Positions 44,041 to 50,872 of a stretch of 53,538 nucleotides of DNA are shown in pieces (the stretch's first letter is position 1; every line of letters starts with the position of its first letter). The notes beneath the pieces were generated by a model. That model was not told the origin of the DNA, did not search any database, and saw nothing but the letters and a program-made list of their open reading frames with translations. Source of the stretch: an uncultured Erythrobacter sp. (GTDB lineage Bacteria; Pseudomonadota; Alphaproteobacteria; Sphingomonadales; Sphingomonadaceae); contig CALCCG010000106.1 in assembly GCA_937899785.1 (NCBI GenBank), positions 1-53,538 on the forward strand, in the 5' to 3' direction. A program made the translations under genes and the position numbers.

Positions 44041-44406
44041 ATAGGAGACTGAACTTGAGCAACTCCGTCAGCCAGCCAGCACGTACTGGCACTTGCCTTC
44101 ACACCAAGTCAGTTCGGTCTAGCGGAGCGCTCCCGAGCCGATCCTGGATCACTCCCAGACAACTCCTGCGCCACTCCGACACGATCCCGCACAGCCTGTT
44201 CGCTGGTCCTCGTGCCCTGGACCGGTCAGGTCCCACAGCAACCCGCGCAAGGCTGCGGCCCGTGTGGCCCGCGCCAGCCTTGCCTTGCGGGGTTTCCCGC
44301 TGACGCGGTGCGGTGGTCCCTTGTCCCGGTCCTTTTCGGACACGGCGAACAGGCCCGCGCGGAAATTCCTCCGTCGGCATTCGCCGGTCTCAGGAGGACT
44401 AAAGAT
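44041..44406 (+). promoter_or_regulatory. 366-base structured leader of the DUF2493 gene
   Basis: No supported gene. A 9-bp perfect inverted repeat GCAAGGCTG/CAGCCTTGC lies at 44247-44255 and 44275-44283, with GGCC pairs inside. A TTG frame at 44055-44303 has a ribosome-like AGGAG upstream but its translation is not protein-like. Probably a long leader or a promoter active on single-stranded DNA. Confidence 0.4.
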
Positions 44407-45339
44407 ATGTATGACAGTTTCGCCACCCAGCTTGCCGGCCTCGATCTATCCGGCTTCTCGATCACGCCTGCCCCATTCAACGAATCCGACTTCCCTTGCG
44501 AGGACGCCATGTCTCACACGCTCGGAGCAGTCTGGTCCGATCTGTTCGCGCTGTTTGCCGACACCGCGCTCGAGGCCGACGCCGAGGATCTCGCTTGGGG
44601 CTTCGTCAATCTCTTTCACCGTGCAGCCAGCCGCAAGTCGACCCAAGTAGATCGGGCCTCGGATGAAATCCGCGCCCTATTGGCATCCGCCGACGGGTCC
44701 GAAGTGCATTCGTCAAACCTCGAGGAACAAACCCTGCGTGCCCAGTCTGCTGAAGCCAGCATGCAGGTGTTCGAGCAGATGCGTGAGGTCGCAGCAGGTC
44801 TCTATCGCGACGAAACCGGTTCCTCGTGGAAGCCCGTATCGGGATCGCGTGCGCGCCACTCGAAGAACATGACATCGGCCGTGATTGATGCCCGCGACTT
44901 TTTGCGCGTACGCAAGGAGCGTCGTCAGGCTGCACATTCTCCCGAAGGTACTCCGGTGGTCTTTGCCGGTGGTCGCAACCGTTTCGAATGCGAGGCCGAC
45001 GCCAAGACTTACGCGGCAAACATCTGGGCTACACTCGACAGGGTGCGCGAGGTCGTTCCTGACATGTTTCTCGTACACGGCGGCGACGGCAAAGGAGCCG
45101 ATAGACTGGCTGCATCCTGGGCTGAGCGTCACGAAATCCAGCAACTGACGTTCGGGCTTGAGCGCCGCCTCGGGGCTCGAGCAGGGTTCAAGCGCAACGA
45201 GCAAATGCTTGGTCTCAGCCCTCGCTATGTGGTGGCTTTTCCGGGCAACGGCGTGACCGAACGCCTGGTGATCGAGGCCAAGAAGCAGCGCATCACGGTT
45301 GTTGATCGTCGCGGGCCGTTGGGCACTAGTCCCGCCTGA
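44407..45339 (+). CDS. DUF2493 (SLOG-like) domain protein
   Basis: A 310-residue protein. The N-terminal ~190 residues are a helical family-specific region. The C-terminal ~115 residues form the DUF2493/YspA-like Rossmann domain: PVVFAGGRNRFECEADAKTY, MFLVHGGDGKGADRLAASWA and YVVAFPGNGVTERLVIEA. SLOG-type domains bind nucleotide-derived ligands, and the family is common on sphingomonad and rhizobial plasmids and ICEs. The specific role is unknown; a function in establishment after transfer or against host defence is suggested by its position between ardC and ssb. ATG 44407 has AGGAGG at 44392-44397. Confidence 0.83.
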   Translation: MYDSFATQLAGLDLSGFSITPAPFNESDFPCEDAMSHTLGAVWSDLFALFADTALEADAEDLAWGFVNLFHRAASRKSTQVDRASDEIRALLASADGSEVHSSNLEEQTLRAQSAEASMQVFEQMREVAAGLYRDETGSSWKPVSGSRARHSKNMTSAVIDARDFLRVRKERRQAAHSPEGTPVVFAGGRNRFECEADAKTYAANIWATLDRVREVVPDMFLVHGGDGKGADRLAASWAERHEIQQLTFGLERRLGARAGFKRNEQMLGLSPRYVVAFPGNGVTERLVIEAKKQRITVVDRRGPLGTSPA

Positions 45340-45663
45340 CGGGGAAAGAGCAACTAGACCTTTCGGATGATCAATTCCCAATCGCCGAAAACGGGCGGCC
45401 CTGTTCAAGGCCGCCCATGAGGCAAAGAACTCATTGCTGTTCCGAGGCCTACGGGTCGCAATGGCAGGGGAGTACCGAACGCAATCAATTCGACTGTAGG
45501 GTTATGAAATGCCCGAATAGATACGCCTCTGAACAGCTTCATTGCTCATCGCGCGTAACCAGCGCGCCTGTGTAGCAATCTTCCGGGACGGACGCGGTTG
45601 CTGAAAACTGCGGCGCAGCACTTATCGTTCCCGCATCCGATTTTCCAAGCTACAAGATCGGCA
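45340..45663. other. 324-base gap with a GC-rich hairpin
   Basis: An 8-bp perfect hairpin GGGCGGCC/GGCCGCCC occupies 45393-45400 and 45409-45416 but is not followed by a T-tract. It may end the DUF2493 transcript or act as a leader structure for the next small gene. Nothing else was recognised. Confidence 0.45.
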
Positions 45664-45933
45664 ATGCAACTTGATGATCTCCTCCTTCGCTACTTTGCCT
45701 CAACAAATTTGTCAGAGATTGCGCCCGATACTTTGGCAGCCGGCATCGAGCATTGCCGGGTCGACCTTGGCCTCCAGCAAGACAGGGGCAAGCGCTTTGC
45801 ACTGTGGTCGTTCCTGCACATGTTCGGGTCCGCCCCCGACCTCGACGTCGCGTTCGAGAACGAGGAAGACCGGGAAGCAGCCCGCAACTTCATGGATCTC
45901 CTGGCGGCATCTGGAGGCGATGGCGTAGGTTGA
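45664..45933 (+). CDS. small hypothetical protein
   Basis: An acidic 89-residue protein, predicted helical and soluble, with no family I recognise: it begins MQLDDLLLRYFASTNLSEI and contains ALWSFLHMFGSAPDLDVAF and EDREAARNFMDLLAASG. Composition and codon use look genuine. ATG 45664 was chosen over ATG 45598, whose extra residues are not protein-like; neither has a strong ribosome site. It lies in the plus-strand run between DUF2493 and ssb. Confidence 0.55.
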   Translation: MQLDDLLLRYFASTNLSEIAPDTLAAGIEHCRVDLGLQQDRGKRFALWSFLHMFGSAPDLDVAFENEEDREAARNFMDLLAASGGDGVG

Positions 45934-46050
45934 TTGTAGCGCGATCACGCGAGCCTTCAGACCCGCACCCGATACCCATCCGGCTTTCTTCGCGAACAGT
46001 CCTGAATCAGGTCAGCTGAGGACGGCAACCCGTTCCTTTACGGCCGTGTT

Positions 46051-46187
46051 GGCAGCTGCGCTGCCTGCCCGCACCACCCGTCATGAACAGGTTTCCCTTG
46101 GCCCCCAGACGATGTCTGTTGGCCTGCGGTGCAGTCCTCCCATGCCCTGCTTCTTTGGCAAGTTCGCAAGCCGGAGATGGTCTCCGG
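46051..46187 (+). promoter_or_regulatory. two hairpins in the ssb leader
   Basis: GGCAGC/GCTGCC (46051-46056 and 46060-46065, 3-base loop) and CCGGAGA/TCTCCGG (46171-46177 and 46181-46187, 3-base loop, followed by TTT). The second ends 27 bases before the ssb start and resembles an attenuator or a folded single-strand promoter element. Confidence 0.5.
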
Positions 46188-46213
46188 TTTGAGGAACTGA
46201 AGGAACTTACATC

Positions 46214-46612
46214 ATGACCAATATCGCAATCCTAACCGGCCGCATCGCCCGCGAGCCCGACACCCGCGAGACCAAGGGCGGCACCAACGTCACCGGGATC
46301 ACCGTCGTCACCGATCGCCCCGCGCGAGACAAGGATGGCAAGACCTACAAGGACGAGAACGGCTACACCGCCAAGGAAAGCGAGTTCCACCGGGTGACCT
46401 GCTTCAACGGCCTCGCCAAGACCGTCGGCCAGTACTGCACCAAGGGCCAGCTGGTTTCCGTCCAAGGCCGCATCCACTACACCCAATGGGAAGACAAGGA
46501 CGGGGTCACACGCTACGGCACCGAGATCCTCGCCGACAAGGTCGACTTCCTCTCAAGGGGCAATGGCTCCGGCGAGAACGACGAGAACAAGGATGCTCCC
46601 GAAATCGACTGA
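46214..46612 (+). CDS. ssb: single-stranded DNA-binding protein
   Basis: A 132-residue OB-fold SSB. It opens with MTNIAILTGRIAREPDTRET and has EFHRVTCFNGLAKTVGQYCTKGQLVSVQGRIHY in part, a typical SSB core, ending in an acidic tail EIDD-like (DAPEID) that is shorter than the DDDIPF tip of chromosomal SSB. ICE and plasmid SSBs coat the incoming strand and dampen the SOS response. ATG 46214 has AAGGAAC upstream. A strong terminator follows. Confidence 0.93.
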   Translation: MTNIAILTGRIAREPDTRETKGGTNVTGITVVTDRPARDKDGKTYKDENGYTAKESEFHRVTCFNGLAKTVGQYCTKGQLVSVQGRIHYTQWEDKDGVTRYGTEILADKVDFLSRGNGSGENDENKDAPEID

Positions 46613-46633
46613 TCTCAGCCATCCAGCCTCCCA

Positions 46634-46675
46634 AGAAAGGGCTCTGTCCAAACCGGACAGGGCCCTTTCTCGTAT
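46634..46675. terminator. bidirectional intrinsic terminator (ssb / DUF6437-like gene)
   Basis: A 16-bp stem (46634-46649 with 46655-46670, one G-T mismatch) and a 5-base loop. The A-rich 5' arm and T-rich 3' arm (AGAAAGGG / CCCTTTCT) let it work in both directions between convergent genes. Confidence 0.88.
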
Positions 46676-46681
46676 TCATTA

Positions 46682-46942
46682 TCAGTGGCTTTGAGCTGTG
46701 CCTGATGCGGAGGCTTGCTTTTGAACCAGCCGCTTTATGGCTTCCTCTTCACCGAGTTTTCCAAGCTCAGTTGCAACTTTCGATAGGCTCCTCTTTGAGA
46801 AGGTTTCTAACCCCGTTCCCAGAATAACTTGGCCCAGTTCAATGGCAGCCTGTTTCTCGAGTTCTTTCTGACGTCGGTCGAGTGCCAGCCTGTCGGCTTC
46901 CAGTTTCTGGAGTGCGGCTACAGCGCTTCGTTTCGATGGCAT
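46682..46942 (-). CDS. small coiled-coil protein (DUF6437-like)
   Basis: An 86-residue helical protein. The N-terminal half is a coiled coil (AVAALQKLEADRLALDRRQKELE) followed by IELGQVILGTGLETFSKRSLSKVATELGKLGEE in part. It resembles small DUF6437/TraC-like proteins on sphingomonad plasmids and ICEs; I assign this from memory with limited confidence. ATG 46942 was chosen because the in-frame extension to 47044 overlaps a repeat-rich, non-protein-like stretch. It is the only minus-strand gene in this part of the element. Confidence 0.6.
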   Translation of the reverse strand: MPSKRSAVAALQKLEADRLALDRRQKELEKQAAIELGQVILGTGLETFSKRSLSKVATELGKLGEEEAIKRLVQKQASASGTAQSH

Positions 46943-47115
46943 TGAGGATACTTCTTTCTTCCCCTCCGATGACCCTCTCCTCGACTGACGTGGACTATCA
47001 CCCGTCCTGTAGGAAAGCGATTTCCCCTTGGTTTTCGCGAACACCTGAGATCAAAAGGGAGGGGAGTTTGGCTCACGGACTTTCAAGGATGATGGGCGTG
47101 CAGCCGGCGCGTCAA

Positions 47116-47213
47116 GGACGGCGGGGCCCCACCATTTTGCCGTCCCTTCGCTTCGCTGCAGTCCGACAAAATCGTTGCCCCCACCGCCGCTTGGCGGTCG
47201 CCCAGCCGGGCGA
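47116..47213 (+). promoter_or_regulatory. cluster of hairpins in the leader of the 73-residue protein gene
   Basis: GGACGGC/GCCGTCC (47116-47122 and 47139-47145) encloses GGGGCCCC. Two tandem short hairpins follow: ACCGCC/GGCGGT (47183-47188 and 47193-47198) and TCGCCC/GGGCGA (47198-47203 and 47208-47213). They lie 70-170 bases upstream of the start at 47286. Confidence 0.5.
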
Positions 47214-47285
47214 TCCCTGACCCGCCAACCACACTCCCATCCGCCTTCCTGCTGTCGTCTTACCGACAGATATCAGGAGGATTTC

Positions 47286-47507
47286 ATGACTGCACTTGCA
47301 TCGATCCAATCAAACTCGAACAGCTACTTCGAAGCACTCGCCACCGCCGAACGGCGGGCGCTGCATAGCTTCTTCGACCAGCACGTCGTGGAAGATGCCG
47401 ATCTCGGATACTTCGCTCTGGACGAGGGTGACTACAACGCCTTGCCGGCGCATCTGGCCAGCCGTGTGGTGCACACGGTGCATGGCGCCATGCTCGACGA
47501 GTTCTGA
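47286..47507 (+). CDS. small hypothetical protein, 73 residues
   Basis: An acidic helical protein with no family I recognise; it contains SYFEALATAERRALHSFFDQ and VVHTVHGAMLDEF. The ribosome site CAGGAGG (47273-47279) is excellent and an intrinsic terminator follows immediately, which together strongly support a real gene. It is the last gene before the candidate oriT and so would be the first to enter a recipient under the proposed transfer direction. Confidence 0.7.
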   Translation: MTALASIQSNSNSYFEALATAERRALHSFFDQHVVEDADLGYFALDEGDYNALPAHLASRVVHTVHGAMLDEF

Positions 47508-47518
47508 GCTTACAATAG

Positions 47519-47552
47519 GGCGGGAGCCGGTGACGGTTCCTGCCCTTTTTTG
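47519..47552 (+). terminator. strong intrinsic terminator
   Basis: A 12-bp stem (47519-47530 with 47535-47546, two G-T pairs), GTGA loop and six T (47547-47552). It ends the transcript of the 73-residue protein gene. Confidence 0.9.
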
Positions 47553-47959
47553 TGTTCGCCGGAGGAACAACAGGGCGAGATGAGGAGCGGTGCTGGTGAC
47601 GCGCTCGGTCCCGCACCACCTGCGGCGGCGCTCCTGCGGGCGCGGCGTATTTGGTCCGGGCCCCGCATGCACTTCTGAGCGCCAACGGGTCGAAGCGGCG
47701 CGAGGCTGACGGGAGCGACAAACCCCGCTCCCTTATCTCGCACGCGCTTCTTTGCCGTCAGCTTATCAGGGGTGCTTCTTGGTTGGGATACTTGCGTTGG
47801 AACCGTCCTCTCACGGACCAAGTCAGTGGTCTGATCCGTTGCTCTCGCTCCATAGGCATGGATCGTACCATGTCCCCTTGGAGTCATTCTCGATCGTTTC
47901 TGGACTAGACCTCGCAGTGGGAAACGGTGGCACACCGTACGCAGCGGGGCTGGCAAGTA
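47553..47959. other. gene-free stretch before the candidate oriT
   Basis: GC-rich sequence without a supported gene. A minus-strand frame (47510-47956) is open but its translation is proline/arginine-rich and runs through the terminator, so it was not accepted. Together with the next entry it forms a 668-base gap between genes. Confidence 0.45.
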
Positions 47960-48175
47960 AGATCATGAAGTTTATCATGAATTTGGCAATGTCCACTTCT
48001 GTGCCAGTCGTGTGCCAATGGCTTTATCGACTGTGCCAGAGTGTGCTGAATTCACTTAGCACATTGAATTTCTGTCCTAATTTTCCGGTTTCCTACACCC
48101 TATTGCCCGTGCCAGAGTGGCACTTGCTTTCCGAGGAGTGAACCGGGTTCTTTTTAGTAAAAGGAACTTGGATTC
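47960..48175. other. oriT: candidate origin of transfer (oriT)
   Basis: AT-richer than its surroundings and dense in repeats. ATCATGAA occurs at 47962-47969 and 47974-47981. GTGCCA occurs at 48001-48006, 48012-48017, 48033-48038 and 48109-48114. TGTGCT/AGCACA (48042-48047, 48058-48063) and GTGCC/GGCAC (48109-48113, 48119-48123) are inverted repeats. It lies directly before a small DNA-binding protein gene, traD and traI, the usual oriT position. The nic site was not identified. Confidence 0.6.
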
Positions 48176-48505
48176 ATGCAAAGACATCATCGTTTTGTGA
48201 CCTATGTCACGCCTCTCATTGCCGAGTGGATTAAGACTCAGGCTGATGAGCGGCGGGTAAGTTCAAGCATCGTGATTGGCGATTGCATTTTTGATGCCTG
48301 GCAGCGTGACACCGAAGCCGATTTGAGGACGCCAGCGACCGATCCGGTTCGCCAGAACATTTTCATCACGGTAGCTTTGGATGCGCTACTCACGCACCAT
48401 TCTGTGCTCGATCTACGCGAGCAGACGGTTGCAGCCTATCAGCGCCGGCTGGAGCGTTTGGGGCTCGTTGCGCCGCGCCCGCAAGGGGGCGGCGATGAAG
48501 CATAA
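48176..48505 (+). CDS. small relaxosome-type DNA-binding protein (ribbon-helix-helix-like)
   Basis: A 109-residue protein whose N-terminus (HRFVTYVTPLIAEWIKTQAD then RRVSSSIVIGDCIFDAW) fits a ribbon-helix-helix fold: one strand followed by two helices. The C-terminal half is helical. Position directly between the candidate oriT and traD matches TraM/TrwA-type accessory proteins that bind oriT and contact the coupling protein. Start ATG 48176 has AAAAGGAAC upstream. The last 11 bases overlap traD. Confidence 0.65.
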   Translation: MQRHHRFVTYVTPLIAEWIKTQADERRVSSSIVIGDCIFDAWQRDTEADLRTPATDPVRQNIFITVALDALLTHHSVLDLREQTVAAYQRRLERLGLVAPRPQGGGDEA

Positions 48506-50822
48506 TCTCGTCAACTTCACTCGCGGAAGCCAGCTGCTTGGGCACTTTGGTTTCATGTTTGCAGCCGGGCTCAAGGGTCCGCTCATCATCACACTGCTGG
48601 TGATTCTAGGACTCATCTATTGGGAGGTAACAAGCAGCCTCACTGACCACCAAACCTACCTTGTCTGGATGCACATCTACTCATCCTTTTATGGGTTTAT
48701 GGAGTTCGATCCTGACAAGCTTGTGAACCTCACGTTGGCTGATGGAAGCATCGTCGCGTTCCCGATCAGCGTAGTCACAGAATACCCGCCCATGAAGGAG
48801 GCAATGACCGCATTTGAGGGGGCGGTTGAGGCTGCGCTTGTCACCTCGGCGTGGGGTCTCGTTCCTGCCTTCATTGCCTTTTGGTGGGTCGCTGAACATT
48901 TCGGTTGGCGCTCCAAGCAAAGGAAGCATGTGCGCGGCGCATCGCTTGCAAGCTTTGCGGAACTGGAAGGCGAAATAGACGATCACAATCGCCATGAACG
49001 CGCTCGCGAATATGGCAGCGATTTGGGATGGAGGTGGCGGCTTGCAGGCAGCAGCGCGTTAGCTTCAGCCGGTCTCTACAGCCCCGCGCACCTTGCAGGT
49101 GTGAGCTGGCCCTGGCGTAAAGAGCAAAGCCACACCATGCTGGTGGGCACGACAGGCACGGGCAAAACGGTCGCCCTTTTCGAGCTCCTTTCTGAAATCA
49201 GACAAAGAGACGAACGTGCGGTCATTTTCGACCTGACCGGCGCCTTTATTGAGACCTTCTTTGATCCCGAGCGCGATATCATTTTGAACCCATTGGATAC
49301 ACGCTGCCCAAGCTGGAGCGTCTTCGATGATTGCACATCGCGCGCGGAGTTTCATGCAGCAGCGGAGTCGCTTGTACCCCATGATGGAGGCGGTTCGGAA
49401 CAGTTCTGGGTGCTCGCTGCGCGAACCCTATTTGTTGAAACATGTATCAAGCTGAAGGAAGCAGGACGCGGAACCAATGCCGCGCTTGCCGATGAATTGA
49501 TGAATGCAGATCTCTCCGATCTGCACCGCCTGGTAGAAGACACAATGGCTGGACCGATCAGCACGCCGGCTGCTGCTCGCATGGCGGAATCGGTCCGCGC
49601 CGTCTTCAATGTGAACGCAAAAGCGATGCAAATGCTGCCTCAATCAGGGGACGCTTTTTCGGTGCGGCAGTGGGTGACTGGCGAAGGAAAACCGGGCTCC
49701 TTTCTGTTCCTATCCGCGCGCTATGTAGACATGAGCGTGCTCTCACAATTGCTGACGCTGTGGCTTGATACAGCGATCAACACGCTGATGACGGGTCGCC
49801 GGACGCGTAACCTGCAACTGTGGTTTCTGATTGATGAGCTCGGCGCGCTTCACCGCCTGCCGTCGCTCGAAAAAGGTCTGCAGACCGCGCGCAATTTTGG
49901 CGGTGCTATCGTGACGGGCGTCCATACCTTCGCGAAGCTCAAGGAGGTCTACGGCGAGAACATGGCAATGACCTTGTCCTCACTTGCCAGAACCAAACTG
50001 ATCCTCGCCACTGCCGATCGCGAGACCGCCACATGGTGCTCCGACATTATCGGCCACCGCGAGGTTCGCGAGATGGAAGAAGGGTACAGCTATGGCTACA
50101 ACAATGCGCGCGATGCGGTCAGTCTGACGCCGCGTCGGCAGGTGGTTCCGCTGCTTTTGCCTGATGAGTTTATGGGCCTTCCAAGCCTTGAGGGCTTCAT
50201 CAAGTTCCCTGATGGTTTTCCGGCGGCGCCTGTCTCTTTGCAACCCCGAGATTGGCCGCGCCGGGTCGAAGGTTTTATCCCGTACGAGGATGCCAAAGGA
50301 CCAACGTCAAAGGCAAAGGCTGAAACTCTCAAGGAAGACGAGGAGACTTCCAAGGTTACGGCGAATGAGGACGGAGAGGAAGGAGAAGACGGTGGCGATC
50401 TGCGCAAGATGAAGGAAGCCACGGATCGCAAGCGTGAGCCAGCGAAGCGTCCCAAAGCGCAGTCCCGGGCGCGTGACAAGAAGGCAAAGACTGCCAAGCA
50501 AGAACGTTCGAAGTCTCGCTCTAAGACAACCCTCAAACAAGCTGTAGAAGCCTCGCCCAAAAGCGAAAGAGCAGCCTCTTCAGGCAAAGCACAAGGCGAG
50601 CTCCCGCTTAGGGAGCAGCAAGTCGATGACCGTGAATCAGACGCTCTGAAGAAGCCTGCGCCTCGCACTGATCGGCCCGATCCTGACGCCGCGCAGCGTG
50701 AAGGTGAGCAACGCGCCAAGACGGATAAGACGCTTCAAGAAGAGCAGCAGCGCTCGCTCTTGGGCGGCGCGGCACGCGAAGAATATGATCACGATCTCGG
50801 CGACTTCGACGCTGAGATGTGA
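48495..50822 (+). CDS. traD: type IV coupling protein TraD
   Basis: Inner-membrane ATPase of 775 residues that links the relaxosome to the secretion channel. Two membrane helices lie near residues 20-45 and 110-130 with a periplasmic loop between. The motor domain has Walker A MLVGTTGTGKTVALFELL (about 215) and Walker B LWFLIDELGALHRLP (about 443). The last ~170 residues are a highly charged K/R/E-rich region ending in an acidic tip (REEYDHDLGDFDAEM), a likely docking tail for relaxase or accessory protein. ATG 48495 has AAGGGGG upstream; an in-frame extension to 48381 overlaps the previous gene. Confidence 0.92.
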   Translation: MKHNLVNFTRGSQLLGHFGFMFAAGLKGPLIITLLVILGLIYWEVTSSLTDHQTYLVWMHIYSSFYGFMEFDPDKLVNLTLADGSIVAFPISVVTEYPPMKEAMTAFEGAVEAALVTSAWGLVPAFIAFWWVAEHFGWRSKQRKHVRGASLASFAELEGEIDDHNRHERAREYGSDLGWRWRLAGSSALASAGLYSPAHLAGVSWPWRKEQSHTMLVGTTGTGKTVALFELLSEIRQRDERAVIFDLTGAFIETFFDPERDIILNPLDTRCPSWSVFDDCTSRAEFHAAAESLVPHDGGGSEQFWVLAARTLFVETCIKLKEAGRGTNAALADELMNADLSDLHRLVEDTMAGPISTPAAARMAESVRAVFNVNAKAMQMLPQSGDAFSVRQWVTGEGKPGSFLFLSARYVDMSVLSQLLTLWLDTAINTLMTGRRTRNLQLWFLIDELGALHRLPSLEKGLQTARNFGGAIVTGVHTFAKLKEVYGENMAMTLSSLARTKLILATADRETATWCSDIIGHREVREMEEGYSYGYNNARDAVSLTPRRQVVPLLLPDEFMGLPSLEGFIKFPDGFPAAPVSLQPRDWPRRVEGFIPYEDAKGPTSKAKAETLKEDEETSKVTANEDGEEGEDGGDLRKMKEATDRKREPAKRPKAQSRARDKKAKTAKQERSKSRSKTTLKQAVEASPKSERAASSGKAQGELPLREQQVDDRESDALKKPAPRTDRPDPDAAQREGEQRAKTDKTLQEEQQRSLLGGAAREEYDHDLGDFDAEM

Positions 50823-50872
50823 TGACCATCATCGGGGAGGATCGAGGGACTTGAATTGTGTGAGGCCTGCCC

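Noticed and set aside
44055-44303. Possible small gene starting at TTG 44055 with AGGAG upstream
   Set aside because: The translation is rich in P, R and S without domain character and overlaps the structured leader of the DUF2493 gene.
47510-47956. Minus-strand frame of 148 codons before the candidate oriT
   Set aside because: Arginine/proline-rich, runs antisense through a strong terminator, and has no ribosome site.
48001-48123. CRISPR-like reading of the GTGCCA repeats
   Set aside because: The repeats are 6 bases with irregular spacing of 5 to 70 bases; no repeat-spacer unit and no cas genes.
47752-48141. Plus-strand frame across the candidate oriT
   Set aside because: It covers repeats and inverted repeats; composition is not protein-like and it has no ribosome site.
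48381-48494. N-terminal extension of TraD
   Set aside because: It overlaps the relaxosome-like gene out of frame; ATG 48495 has a good ribosome site and a normal membrane start.
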